A DNA stretch of 51,946 nucleotides from contig JBGVQS010000010.1 in assembly GCA_045127595.1 (NCBI GenBank), forward strand, positions 1 to 51,946. Direction: 5' to 3'. This DNA is from Scatosoma sp045127595 (lineage in GTDB: Bacteria > Bacillota > Clostridia > Christensenellales > Borkfalkiaceae). The notes under the pieces were generated by a model that was not told the DNA's origin, did not search any database, and saw nothing but the letters and a program-made list of their open reading frames with translations. The position numbers and the translations under genes are program-made. This document shows positions 17,700-25,848 of this stretch, piece by piece (the stretch's first letter is position 1; each line of letters opens with the position of its first letter).

Positions 17700-18632
17700 T
17701 TACGGCTTACCCTTTGACATAATACGCGTAAGGTTAATCGCCGTCGTCGTCGCGTGTACCGCGCTCATCATATTAAAGCGCACCGAACTATCCAACCCAA
17801 ACTGTTGCGCGATCCTCGGCACTTCGCTTGCCGCGAGCATGATACCAAGACCAAGCAACATATTTTCAGGTACCGTTAACAACCCTAAATATAAAAGCGT
17901 CGTCTGCATAAACGCCGTTAGACAGGTCGCTATCACCTGCTTGATCCATTGCGTAAAACCGTCCGTATAGCCCCTCGGTACAGAGAACATGTACAACGAG
18001 CCGACGGAGATTTGCACCAGCAATATCCCGCCTCGCTTGATATTCTGGAAGAACACCTTAATTACGCAATACGCAAACATAATTAGCGCAATCAGCCAAA
18101 ACAGCCCCGTTATTGCGCTCCCCGTTATCGAGAAGCACGCAAAAAAAGTGTCGTTGCATAGCGACGCCATATCGGATACCCGCACGTCCGCAAATAGCGT
18201 TGCAAGATCGGACGCAAAGGTATGCTGTAAACTGATACTCAGCTTGTACAGCTCCACTGGCACAATCCCGATAAGCGAACACGCGAAGAAGCCTTTTAAG
18301 ATGTTCAAGACCGTCGTCTTTATGTTCGCGCGCCCTGATTGGTATTCCACGGCGACGTCGAATATCGCTACCACAACACCTACGATAAACAACGCCCAGC
18401 CAAGGAGCGTAAATAGGTGTATCGTCGCCTCCACCCACGGCAGGTCAAAGATTTCCGCGCCCATATTGCCCATCATGGCAAAGAAGTCCGCAACCGCATC
18501 AAAAACAGTTTCGTACAGCCATTTCAGCATCGTCGACCAAATCGTACTCGAAAGCGTTTTTCCTACCATTTCAAACGCTTCCATAATCGCGTCGCCGATG
18601 CCGTCTATAATGTCTTTCACCCAACCGAACAT
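17700..18632 (-). CDS. TrbL/VirB6-like polytopic conjugation protein
   Basis: 310 residues. An amphipathic N-terminus (MFGWVKDIIDGIGDAIMEAF) precedes about six transmembrane helices, including LFTLLGWALFIVGVVVAIFDVAVEYQSG. The AVEYQSGR loop is a marker I associate with the VirB6/TrbL proteins of Clostridia ICEs (DUF6045-like). It forms part of the inner-membrane platform of the mating channel. It lies between the VirB2-like gene (4 bases upstream) and the VirB3/VirB4 genes, matching the usual order. Confidence 0.85.
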   Translation of the reverse strand: MFGWVKDIIDGIGDAIMEAFEMVGKTLSSTIWSTMLKWLYETVFDAVADFFAMMGNMGAEIFDLPWVEATIHLFTLLGWALFIVGVVVAIFDVAVEYQSGRANIKTTVLNILKGFFACSLIGIVPVELYKLSISLQHTFASDLATLFADVRVSDMASLCNDTFFACFSITGSAITGLFWLIALIMFAYCVIKVFFQNIKRGGILLVQISVGSLYMFSVPRGYTDGFTQWIKQVIATCLTAFMQTTLLYLGLLTVPENMLLGLGIMLAASEVPRIAQQFGLDSSVRFNMMSAVHATTTAINLTRIMSKGKP

Positions 18633-18636
18633 AGCG

Positions 18637-18987
18637 TTAAATTCCTATAATATCCCAGATATACAAAGGTGCCGTCAGCGTAAAGATTAGGCAGGCGAAC
18701 AATATGCAAGGCGCTACGAATTCGAACTGACCGTGCTTGCGGTAGTCAAAGTACGCCGTACCTAATTTGATAAAGAACATAACCGCCAAGATTAAGTCAA
18801 TAATCGGGAAGATTACGTTATTTACCACCTGTTTGATCTGCCCCTGCGCATCGTTCCAAGTATTCTCCACCGCGCCAGCCACGTCGCCCGTATCCGCAGA
18901 CGCGACTACGCCCGAAATCGTGAACGCCGCCACGATACACACAAGCGTCAGTACGCTGATTAAAATAATCCAATGTTTTCTTTTCAT
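18637..18987 (-). CDS. DUF3852, VirB2-like small membrane protein
   Basis: 116 residues. A signal-type first helix (residues 6-30, ending near VVASADTG) is followed by a polar loop and two hydrophobic helices (about 52-73 and 87-112). This is pilin-like (VirB2/TraA) topology, and the sequence fits DUF3852 of Clostridia ICEs. It precedes the VirB6-like gene, the normal place for the channel subunit. The start overlaps the stop of the DUF4406-like gene by 4 bases. Confidence 0.8.
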   Translation of the reverse strand: MKRKHWIILISVLTLVCIVAAFTISGVVASADTGDVAGAVENTWNDAQGQIKQVVNNVIFPIIDLILAVMFFIKLGTAYFDYRKHGQFEFVAPCILFACLIFTLTAPLYIWDIIGI

Positions 18988-19307
18988 CGGTTTCTTTCCT
19001 CCAATTTTTTAATTCTTTTTGTTTTGAGTTTCATATTTTTGCAGAAAGATAATTCCTCCTGCATATTCTCCGTTTGGGCTTCTCCAAATACCCATACTTC
19101 ATCGCAAAACCAAAGTAAACTCATACCTGCCCTATGCATTTGCTTCTTTTCCTGTTCATTTTCACAACCAAGCATCATGGCGTAAGCATGCGGTCCGACA
19201 GGTACACCGTCGCTTTTTAATACGTATTCGTAATAGTTTTTTGCATTCTTGAGTTCTTCTTCGATGTTTTCTCCTAACGGAGCGCAGACGTATATCTTTT
19301 TCTTCAT
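18984..19307 (-). CDS. DUF4406-like (nucleoside 2-deoxyribosyltransferase-like) protein
   Basis: 107 residues from the ATG at 19307 (MKKKIYVCAPLG), which aligns with family starts; a longer frame opens at 19343. The order is YVCAPLG, then ELKNAKNYYEYVLKSDGVPVGPHAYAMML, then HRAGMSLLWFCDEVWVFG. This is the Rossmann-like layout of DUF4406/nucleoside 2-deoxyribosyltransferase relatives found in phages and ICEs. Base salvage or modified-nucleotide processing is possible but unproven. Confidence 0.72.
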   Translation of the reverse strand: MKKKIYVCAPLGENIEEELKNAKNYYEYVLKSDGVPVGPHAYAMMLGCENEQEKKQMHRAGMSLLWFCDEVWVFGEAQTENMQEELSFCKNMKLKTKRIKKLEERNR

Positions 19308-19339
19308 ATACGACCGTCCCTTTCTTTTGCGCACGTCTA

Positions 19340-20026
19340 TCATCTAAATGCGATGAACGTCATGCCTGTATCTGCCTCCACCTCCTCTTGACTGATTTGT
19401 TCCGGCTCTGCGTATTCTTGCAAATACTTCGCCTGCTCTTCTTCCGTAAGCGAACGGAAACCATCCCCCTCTAAACCGACAACAAAAAAGGGACCCGCAA
19501 TCACCGACTTTCCATCGTTGAACCTGCGATTCCCTTCCATTCCAATGAGCTTGGCTTCTTCGTTTGCTACAACGCACGTATTATCATCGTGGCAGTAGAT
19601 ACACTCTATCATGCCCTTTACCGCGCGTTGCTCGCCTTCCAGAGTGTGTTCCACTTCCGCTGCATACGCAGGCTTGTTCGGTTCTACGTACACAACGTTC
19701 AGAAGGTTATCGGGCTTCGTCGTTTTACTTTCGTCAAAATCGATTTTCTTGAACCCGACAAGGTCGCAAAAGTACGCGCCGTCCTCCGTTTTCACAACGT
19801 CGGAGATAGACATCGAATGTCCCTTATGCAAGGGATGTCCCTCGCAATTAAACATCGAGTACACGTCTTCCAAGTCCGCTGCGTCTACTTCGCCGTTAAA
19901 CACTTCCTTATACAAGCCCGCGTCGATATTCGTCGTGCCTTGCAGTTTTTCCAGGCGGTCGGTGTGCATGAACTTTACGCCGTTTTTGTCCTTTTCGTGG
20001 TCGATTTGGAATATCTTGATCTTCAT
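19340..20026 (-). CDS. YodL-like plus DUF3846 fusion, polyvalent-type cargo protein
   Basis: 228 residues. The N-terminal part (about 1-98; IKIFQIDHEKDKNGVKFM...LYKEVFNGEVDAADLEDVYSMFN) matches YodL-like domains. The second part (about 108-205; NVVYVEPNKPAY...FFVVGLEGDGFRSLTEEE) matches DUF3846. These domains recur in polyvalent proteins of conjugative elements and phages, thought to protect incoming DNA or act early in the recipient. The start overlaps the DUF3849 stop (ATGA), and its ribosome binding site lies in that gene's MGGI codons. Confidence 0.75.
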   Translation of the reverse strand: MKIKIFQIDHEKDKNGVKFMHTDRLEKLQGTTNIDAGLYKEVFNGEVDAADLEDVYSMFNCEGHPLHKGHSMSISDVVKTEDGAYFCDLVGFKKIDFDESKTTKPDNLLNVVYVEPNKPAYAAEVEHTLEGEQRAVKGMIECIYCHDDNTCVVANEEAKLIGMEGNRRFNDGKSVIAGPFFVVGLEGDGFRSLTEEEQAKYLQEYAEPEQISQEEVEADTGMTFIAFR

Positions 20027-20778
20027 TGCTGAATACCTCCCATTTGCATTTCTTCTGTCTTTTCTTCTGCCTCTTCAAGCTCGGCTTCTTCCACGGCATA
20101 TTCCGCAAACTTCTCCTGCGCCCACTCAGGCAAAAGATTGAGCTTCACAACGCCAAGGATTTCTCCGCGTCTGAAGCAGTCCCTTGTTCCGTCTTTGAGA
20201 TGCCGTCCGTACACCTTCGTTCCAAGCGCGTCAGGTCGGCAACCGTTACCGCCTGTTGCATAGAAAAGTTGGTTTTCTGGAGTCTTACAATCGTCCTTCA
20301 AAACATCCGCGCGAACAGCTACGATTTTGCCCGTATAATCAATGCCTGCCGTGCCTTCGTCGTAGACATGGTTGCTTGTAAATAGGTTTAAGCTGTCCCA
20401 CTCCCTACGCGCTTGGCCTGTGAAAATATTGACAAGTCCAGGGTGCGACGTCACGGAAAAAGTATCCCGAAATCGCGACCAATCGTCGGGTATATAAAAG
20501 CTTCTCGCCCAGTTTTGATTTTCTTGACTGAACCGCCCGTCTGCTCCTGCGCGTTGGATGGTGTTAGCAAGTACCCAATTCACACGGTCAAACCCGTGTT
20601 CCTCAATAACTTTTTTCGCGCAGTCTTTATCGAGCGAATTGTCTTTATAGCCCTGCCTAATCGCAAGCTCTATTGCCCTTGCGCAGACACAGTTTTCTCG
20701 GTAGCTTTCCAGCCAAAGTTCGCTTTCGCCCCATTCGTTCGCTTCCGTTTGAGACGACGTGTACAAAGGCTTAGGCAT
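20023..20778 (-). CDS. DUF3849 domain cargo protein
   Basis: 251 residues. The N-terminal domain (about 1-120) shows the DUF3849 order: PLYTSSQTEANEWGE, CARAIELAI, then RVNWVLANTIQRAGADGRFSQENQNWA. The middle carries LFYATGGNGCRPDALGTKVYG; the last 30 residues are acidic (VEEAELEEAEEKTEE). DUF3849 is common in YodL-containing polyvalent proteins of Clostridia ICEs; here it is a separate gene coupled to YodL. It starts inside the end of the AbrB gene (8-base overlap). Confidence 0.75.
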   Translation of the reverse strand: MPKPLYTSSQTEANEWGESELWLESYRENCVCARAIELAIRQGYKDNSLDKDCAKKVIEEHGFDRVNWVLANTIQRAGADGRFSQENQNWARSFYIPDDWSRFRDTFSVTSHPGLVNIFTGQARREWDSLNLFTSNHVYDEGTAGIDYTGKIVAVRADVLKDDCKTPENQLFYATGGNGCRPDALGTKVYGRHLKDGTRDCFRRGEILGVVKLNLLPEWAQEKFAEYAVEEAELEEAEEKTEEMQMGGIQQ

Positions 20779-21112
20779 TCTTTTCTCCGCCTTGCGATGC
20801 TGCCCATTTCACCGACAAATGCACAAGTGCTGCCCGTTGCTGTTCAGGAGATAATCCGTTCAAAAAATCATACAACGTGATTTTATCATCCGACTCCTCC
20901 ACCCTAAGCTTCCCTTTCTTGGGTTTGGTTACACAGCTCGTCTGGCTTTGACAGCCGTCGCAGATTTTCTCACGCTTGACAATGACGGAAGTCCCGTCTT
21001 TGGATTCTCTGAACGACAACACGTCGTCAGGCTGAAGCCCCAAGCTCGTTCTGATTGCATAAGGGATCGTTGTGCGCCCCTTTTGACCTAAAATTTTATA
21101 GATTTTTTTCAT
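20771..21112 (-). CDS. AbrB/SpoVT-family DNA-binding regulator
   Basis: 113 residues. Residues 1-47 (YKILGQKGRTTIPYAIRTSLGLQPDDVLSF) form the swapped-hairpin AbrB/MazE DNA-binding domain. A cysteine cluster (CDGCQSQTSC, about 51-60) could bind zinc. The C-terminal helices (LYDFLNGLSPEQQRAALVHL) are probably for oligomerisation. It is paired with a second smaller AbrB-like gene 10 bases upstream; together they may set ICE expression like an antitoxin-type or transition-state repressor. Confidence 0.8.
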   Translation of the reverse strand: MKKIYKILGQKGRTTIPYAIRTSLGLQPDDVLSFRESKDGTSVIVKREKICDGCQSQTSCVTKPKKGKLRVEESDDKITLYDFLNGLSPEQQRAALVHLSVKWAASQGGEKNA

Positions 21113-21122
21113 GTTTTACCTC

Positions 21123-21341
21123 TTATTTCTTTTTATTTGCGCAACAAGGACAAATCGGGAATTCTTCGTCGAAATCATCGTCGTCAAAATCGTCTTCGTC
21201 CTCGACCTTTTCAATAAGGATCGTGCCTTCACTGGCGTTGATGCACAGTCTGTCGCCGTCCTCAAAGCCTGCTACCTTCAATGCCTCTACGGGCATCAAA
21301 AAAAGTTCCATTTCTTCTTCTAATTTCTTATTTTTTTGCAT
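21123..21341 (-). CDS. Small AbrB/MazE-like protein with acidic stretch and CPCC motif
   Basis: 72 residues. LFLMPVEALKVAGFEDGDRLCINASEGTILIEKV (14-47) is an AbrB/MazE-type swapped-hairpin half. It is followed by a run of Asp/Glu (EDEDDFDDDDFDEEF) and a C-terminal CPCCANKKK that may bind a metal. The start lies 22 bases inside the end of the adenine methyltransferase gene, with ribosome binding site AAAGGAG 11 bases before ATG. It may act with the neighbouring AbrB protein. Confidence 0.65.
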   Translation of the reverse strand: MQKNKKLEEEMELFLMPVEALKVAGFEDGDRLCINASEGTILIEKVEDEDDFDDDDFDEEFPICPCCANKKK

Positions 21342-22300
21342 GTTACTATGCTCTCCTTTAATACTTTTTCTACGTCTAAATCTTCTTCTTTGTATTCAAA
21401 CAGCGTCATTTGCAAAGGTTTCGACCTCGCTCTTTCGTATAAATCGTAATTGGCTATTAACAGTTCCTTGAACTCTTTGCCCGCTTCGTAGCGTTGCGCC
21501 ATACTATGCGTTCGCGAGAAATCGAACATGGAAAAGCCCTCGTACAGCTCCCTGATTTCAGGACAATCGTTATACGATAACAGGAATTTGCCTTGAATAT
21601 TTTTCAGGGTATCCCGTAGGCGCACGTGATCGTCCCAGCCAAAGCCTACTTCGTACATGTCTTCCGTGGAAAAATACGGCGGATCTGCGTAAAAGAAGCT
21701 GTCAGGTCTGTCGTAATGCTTAATCAGCGTTTCAAAGTCCTGATTCTCCACCACAACGTTTGCCATTCTGTCTTCCAGCTCCTTAATGAGTCCAAACAGC
21801 TTTCGGATATCAAACGGTTGCGACGCGAATGATTTGCAACTGCTGGAATAGCTGTATCTGAGGAGTTTTAAGAACATTGCCGCACGCCTTACGTCATAGT
21901 CCTGCGTAATCCGTAGTCGCGTTTCTTTTATTTCCTCTGCTTCCAGCGGCGGCAAAGTAAGTTCCGTCATTTGTAACTCTTCCGACAAATACTCGTCCGT
22001 GAAATCTCCGCACTCAAAAAATTTCTTGATGGCGATAAAATCCTCTCGCGAATTTAGATTACAAAACCCGATTTCGCGGATCGTTGCCATAGTCCTTTCT
22101 TTCATGCAACGGAAAAGGTTTACAAGATTTTTATCAAAGTCGTTATACACCTCGAACGGATGCACTTCGGGCTTACCGAGAAGCACACTCCCCGAACCGC
22201 CGAATACGTCAATAAACCTGCCGTATTTCTTGGGAAACACGGCGTACAAAATGTGTAGAATAGAAGATTTATTCCCTACTCTTGACACGGGTGTTTTCAT
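21320..22300 (-). CDS. D12-class adenine-N6 DNA methyltransferase (Dam-like)
   Basis: 326 residues. The SAM-binding motif FIDVFGGSGSVLLGKP is at about 29-44 and the catalytic DPPY motif is in FFYADPPYFSTEDMYE near residue 215; the N-terminal PVSRVGNKSSILHIL fits the D12 order. It methylates adenine in a short target. No restriction endonuclease gene is near, so it is probably an orphan enzyme that shields element DNA from host restriction or marks its own DNA. It starts a unit right after a terminator hairpin. Confidence 0.9.
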   Translation of the reverse strand: MKTPVSRVGNKSSILHILYAVFPKKYGRFIDVFGGSGSVLLGKPEVHPFEVYNDFDKNLVNLFRCMKERTMATIREIGFCNLNSREDFIAIKKFFECGDFTDEYLSEELQMTELTLPPLEAEEIKETRLRITQDYDVRRAAMFLKLLRYSYSSSCKSFASQPFDIRKLFGLIKELEDRMANVVVENQDFETLIKHYDRPDSFFYADPPYFSTEDMYEVGFGWDDHVRLRDTLKNIQGKFLLSYNDCPEIRELYEGFSMFDFSRTHSMAQRYEAGKEFKELLIANYDLYERARSKPLQMTLFEYKEEDLDVEKVLKESIVTCKKIRN

Positions 22301-22345
22301 TTTTTACCTCTCTTTCCGCCGCGCTATCGACCGTCTTAAAAAGAA

Positions 22346-22390
22346 AAAAGCGGCACCAATCTCCTTTTTAAGAACGATTGATACCGCTTT
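22346..22390 (-). terminator. Terminator between DUF3789 and adenine methyltransferase genes
   Basis: AAAGCGG (22347-22353) pairs with CCGCTTT (22384-22390) and CAATC with GATTG inside. In the leftward direction it is followed by CTTTTTTCTTTTTAAG. It splits the ICE operon, so the methyltransferase and downstream genes need read-through or another promoter. Confidence 0.7.
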
Positions 22391-22404
22391 GGGTTTTACT
22401 TTAC

Positions 22405-22521
22405 TTAGTCGTTTTTACTTTTTCTGATCGCCGTATGCTTAAGCAAGGAACAACACATTACCGTGCCTGCCGTGCATCCGCCGATAAGAAAGCCTACAAT
22501 GAACCACAATGCTACTTCCAT
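22405..22521 (-). CDS. DUF3789-like single-helix membrane peptide
   Basis: 38 residues, starting MEVALWFIVGFLIGG and containing CTAGTVMCCSLLK: one transmembrane helix and a short basic end. It matches the very small DUF3789 proteins of Clostridia ICEs. A strong ribosome binding site (AAAAGGAGGT) lies 7 bases before ATG, which makes a real gene likely despite its size. It follows the DUF4313-like gene by 16 bases and precedes a terminator. Confidence 0.75.
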   Translation of the reverse strand: MEVALWFIVGFLIGGCTAGTVMCCSLLKHTAIRKSKND

Positions 22522-22537
22522 ACCGTTTACCTCCTTT

Positions 22538-22990
22538 TTATTGATTCATAACAAGCCCGCCGTCCTCGTTTTCACCAAGGTCGGGTTCTGTTTCTGCTGT
22601 TTTTATCCCCATATACTCGTCATACGCGTCCGCGTATTTTTGGTAGTTTTCAGCGCCGTGTTCTTTTAAGAACTGTTCACTAAAAACCCACAACGGATAT
22701 TGACAATACCCACTCAACTTTTTGATTCCCGTATCCATTGCGATGCCTTCTTGCAATAATTGCTTTGCATACGGACAATTGTTCGTATCGATATACGCCG
22801 CGTTCTTGCATCCGATAAACTCTCCAAACGATTTCGTTAAAACCGTAAAAGGCTCGGAAGTGTCCGCATCCGTCAATGTGATTGCAAGTCCTGGCAAAGC
22901 CTTACCCATAAAGTCCTTTACGCTATAAAGCTCTACGTGCGGTTTCAAGTTTACCTTACCGCTATATCTCGTATTTACTTTGAAAATCAT
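22538..22990 (-). CDS. DUF4313-like cargo protein
   Basis: 150 residues from the ATG at 22990. A GTG at 22996 is also in frame, but the GGAG site is 8 bases before the ATG and only 2 before the GTG. The phrases ALPGLAITLTDADTSEPFTVLT, AAYIDTNNCPYAKQLL and YCQYPLWVF fit DUF4313 of ICEs and phages. The C-terminus (ETEPDLGENEDGG) is acidic. The function is unknown. Confidence 0.7.
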   Translation of the reverse strand: MIFKVNTRYSGKVNLKPHVELYSVKDFMGKALPGLAITLTDADTSEPFTVLTKSFGEFIGCKNAAYIDTNNCPYAKQLLQEGIAMDTGIKKLSGYCQYPLWVFSEQFLKEHGAENYQKYADAYDEYMGIKTAETEPDLGENEDGGLVMNQ

Positions 22991-22992
22991 GA

Positions 22993-23571
22993 TCACATCT
23001 CCATATTGAAATTGTCGGGCATATCGTCCATACCCGCGTCGTTTTCTTCTGCTGAAGTGATATTTACGTACTCGCCGATGATGTTCAATGCCTCATCATA
23101 ACTACCGCCTGCGCGGATACGTTCAGCCATCTCTTTTGCCTGTTCGCCCATACCATGTTCGCGAAGAGTTCGAGAAGCGATCCCCATTAAGTTAAAAATA
23201 TTGCCGTCCTCGCCGATAAGCGGACAGTCAGGTTTTTGCGTTGCGCTTACAAACCCGCCAAGCCTATTATCCACGTAATCGGACAGCCATTTTCCGCTAA
23301 ACTTCGAGTGCGTCATAAGCCGCCACATTGCCAGCTTGCCAATGTCCACCTGTACGTTTTCTTCAAAGGGGAACAGGATATTCGTTATCCCTTCGTTTTG
23401 GAAAACGTATATATTTTCGAACTTCGTTCCGTTTTGCAAAATGCCTTCCTTCGTCAACAGATCGTTGATGCCGTCCTGCCATTCCTGCGGATCACCTCCG
23501 CAGCCTTGCAAAATCAGCCCTTCTTCGCCCTCCATTTTGCGAAGGTCTTCCGCGTTGATTTTTTGTATCAT
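22993..23571 (-). CDS. Hypothetical ICE protein with LPD-type C-terminal region
   Basis: 192 residues. The start IQKINAEDLRKMEGEEGLILQGCGGD...WQDGINDLLTKEGIL is compact. The part from about 105 on (CPLIGEDGNIFNLMGIASRTLREHGMGEQAKEMAERI) is a conserved block I recall at the ends of large ICE proteins. The tail SAEENDAGMDDMPDNFNMEM is acidic. Its start overlaps the LPD28-like gene (ATGA), with a ribosome binding site in that gene's MGGM codons. No defined function. Confidence 0.65.
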   Translation of the reverse strand: MIQKINAEDLRKMEGEEGLILQGCGGDPQEWQDGINDLLTKEGILQNGTKFENIYVFQNEGITNILFPFEENVQVDIGKLAMWRLMTHSKFSGKWLSDYVDNRLGGFVSATQKPDCPLIGEDGNIFNLMGIASRTLREHGMGEQAKEMAERIRAGGSYDEALNIIGEYVNITSAEENDAGMDDMPDNFNMEM

Positions 23572-24635
23572 TGCGTCATACCTCCCATGCCTTGGTCTTG
23601 GTCGTAAAGCTCTTCCAGATTATCATAGTTATAATCAAAATCACCAAACGTTAATTCTTTGCAATAAAAACAAGGTTCATTATCCCCCGACAAATCGATA
23701 TGGTCTGCGCCATTAAACTCAAGCGGCTCTTTCATGATTACCGAGCCGCCGTGATTCACTGCAACGTTAGGTTCTATCGTCGCAAGCTCCTTCCCGCCAT
23801 CCGACTCTCTCAAATGATACACGTACATCCCTTGTGGAATATCCGCTTCCGTCAGGCGCTCGTTGGCAAACAAGGCAAACTTATCACAAACCTTGATAAG
23901 TCCATATTCCTGATTTTCCATGTTTACGTAATTCGTTCCCGCTGCATTTAAGCGTAATCCGATATCTTCCATATCATATTCCCATATCCGTGCGGCAAAC
24001 TCCAAAGCCTCTTTGTCTGTATTAGGAATATAGCCGTTGACAAATTTACCGTTTTGGTATTCAGCTCTGCCGCAGTTTGTACCAAGGTCTTCGTCCGCCC
24101 ACTCATGCGTGAATTTGATGTCGGGGTATTGCTCCGACAGCTTTTGCAAAATGGGATGCGGCGCAGACCAAGCCGTTTGAAACCACAGTTTCTCACCGTT
24201 ACTGTAATCGGTGTTTTGATCATAACCACAAGCATTCCACTTCGTACCCCACTTATTACACGCCCATTCATACCACGTTGGATACCCGTATTGCAAAATA
24301 TTACGAAACGCTTGCCTGCCGTTTTCCCAATCTTGCGGATCAATGTTTTTCTTATGTTTTAAGAAAGCTTGTTCGCTCTTTTCAGGGATATTTAATAATT
24401 CCTCTTTTGTTCTCACTACACCAAGCTGATATATTTCAGCAAACTCTTTGTAGGCTTTTAATCCTCTATCCGTTGAACTGCCGCAAATAATATCCAATTC
24501 TTTCGGCATAGGGATGAGTTTATTAAAATCTATCGTCCCTAAGCCAAAACCATCTTTTTTTATGCTTTCTTTCATTTCGGCGATGCGTTTTTCATCGCCC
24601 TCTATCTCAATAAAGTTCGTTACCCAATTGGGCAT
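23568..24635 (-). CDS. Api92-like N-terminal domain plus LPD28-like C-terminal domain
   Basis: 355 residues. The N-terminal MPNWVTNFIEIEGDEKRIAEM and the WYEWACNKWGTKWNA block (about 120-134) resemble the phage Api92/DUF1281 ferredoxin-like family. The C-terminal part (about 255-335; LFANERLTEADIPQGMYVYHLRESD...EPNVAVNHGGSVIMKEPL) resembles LPD28 of polyvalent proteins. It sits between the cytosine methyltransferase and other small cargo genes. Such proteins are candidates for functions delivered to or first expressed in recipients. Confidence 0.72.
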   Translation of the reverse strand: MPNWVTNFIEIEGDEKRIAEMKESIKKDGFGLGTIDFNKLIPMPKELDIICGSSTDRGLKAYKEFAEIYQLGVVRTKEELLNIPEKSEQAFLKHKKNIDPQDWENGRQAFRNILQYGYPTWYEWACNKWGTKWNACGYDQNTDYSNGEKLWFQTAWSAPHPILQKLSEQYPDIKFTHEWADEDLGTNCGRAEYQNGKFVNGYIPNTDKEALEFAARIWEYDMEDIGLRLNAAGTNYVNMENQEYGLIKVCDKFALFANERLTEADIPQGMYVYHLRESDGGKELATIEPNVAVNHGGSVIMKEPLEFNGADHIDLSGDNEPCFYCKELTFGDFDYNYDNLEELYDQDQGMGGMTQ

Positions 24636-24646
24636 AATTCACTCTC

Positions 24647-25807
24647 CTATTTGTTGTATTTTTCATAATTTTTCTTAATTATTTCTCCCAAAGCAGAAAT
24701 AACGGGTACGCTTACGGCATTCCCCGCCATTTTGTATAGCGGGCCGTCTTTCAGTCCCGTTGCTTCCGCTTTATAAAATTGCTCGTCCGTGAAGCCCTGC
24801 AAGCGCCAACATTCTATCGGCATCAGCCGTCGGACATTCCCATATCGCAATATCCCGTGCCTATCGCAAACCGTTAAAGTGAACATAGGCTCGTTTATAT
24901 CCTTTATCCGTCTGCCTTGTTGCCTTACAGTTTCTCTTTCTGGCGTTAGAACTGCCCTTGGCTCGTCCTCAATAAAGATTCCCGAGTGTTCGCCTTTGCG
25001 GTTGCTAATCCCCGCGTTTTGGCGCGCTGTGATGCATCTCGCCTCGTCCGTTAAATTCGGCGGTGCGTTCATATCAATGAAATGATATCCCAGAGCATAG
25101 CCGTCTTCCGTTTTAATTTTCACGGGACTGTTCACGTCGTATAGACCTGTCTTACCCCCAAATCCGCCTACGTTGCTAACTAGCGTTATTCCGACTCCGA
25201 CGGGGCTGTACACTCGGCTTCCTGATCTGCCTGGCAAGACTTGTACAGGAGCCGTTCCATTTGCGTCGCAGAAAGAAAATATTTCTGCGGTGCATTTCTC
25301 TCTAAGATAGCAGATAAGGTACACTCTTTTTCGGGATTGAGGAACGCCGAAATCCTTGCTGTTAAGCACCTGCCAGCAGACATCATACCCCAATTCTGAA
25401 AGGACATTGAGGATGGTTGCAAACGTCCGCCCGCTGTCATGAGATAGCAGTCCGGGAACGTTTTCAAGTAGCATATATGCAGGTTTTTTATAGGAAGCGA
25501 TTCTGGCAATTTCAAAGAATAGCGTACCTCTGACGTCTTCAAAGCCTCGTCGTCTTCCAGCAATTGAAAAACTTTGGCAAGGAAATCCTGCACATATAAG
25601 GTCGATATCGGGTACGTCTTTTGGATCGATTTTTGTTGCGTCATTGAAATACACCTCCTCTTGCTTCACGTCATACATTGCACAGTACGCTTGGTTGGCT
25701 TGCTTATCTATCTCGCAATGCCCCGCGCATTCAAATCCGCCTATGGCTTCCAAGCCACTGCGGAATCCGCCTATTCCTGAAAACATATCAAAAAAACGAA
25801 TAGCCAT
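24647..25807 (-). CDS. C5-cytosine DNA methyltransferase
   Basis: 386 residues. All main motifs are present in order: I (DMFSGIGGFRSGLE), IV with the catalytic cysteine (GFPCQSFS), VI (ENV), VIII (QSRKRVYLIC), a target-recognition segment between about 190 and 300, and X (GNAVSVPV). It makes 5-methylcytosine. No cognate endonuclease is visible nearby, so it is probably an orphan protective enzyme, complementing the adenine methyltransferase of the same element. Confidence 0.93.
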   Translation of the reverse strand: MAIRFFDMFSGIGGFRSGLEAIGGFECAGHCEIDKQANQAYCAMYDVKQEEVYFNDATKIDPKDVPDIDLICAGFPCQSFSIAGRRRGFEDVRGTLFFEIARIASYKKPAYMLLENVPGLLSHDSGRTFATILNVLSELGYDVCWQVLNSKDFGVPQSRKRVYLICYLREKCTAEIFSFCDANGTAPVQVLPGRSGSRVYSPVGVGITLVSNVGGFGGKTGLYDVNSPVKIKTEDGYALGYHFIDMNAPPNLTDEARCITARQNAGISNRKGEHSGIFIEDEPRAVLTPERETVRQQGRRIKDINEPMFTLTVCDRHGILRYGNVRRLMPIECWRLQGFTDEQFYKAEATGLKDGPLYKMAGNAVSVPVISALGEIIKKNYEKYNK

Positions 25808-25848
25808 TCGCTATCCGCTTCCCTTATTTTTCTATTCTGCTTTCAGCC

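Noticed and set aside
10364..23580. MGGM/MGGI endings as a protein tag such as a degron
   Set aside because: In most cases the same bases are a correctly spaced Shine-Dalgarno sequence for the next gene, which explains them at DNA level.
25186..25644. A 152-residue minus-strand frame in the cytosine methyltransferase gene
   Set aside because: Shadow frame in a gene whose motifs I to X are all intact in the other frame.
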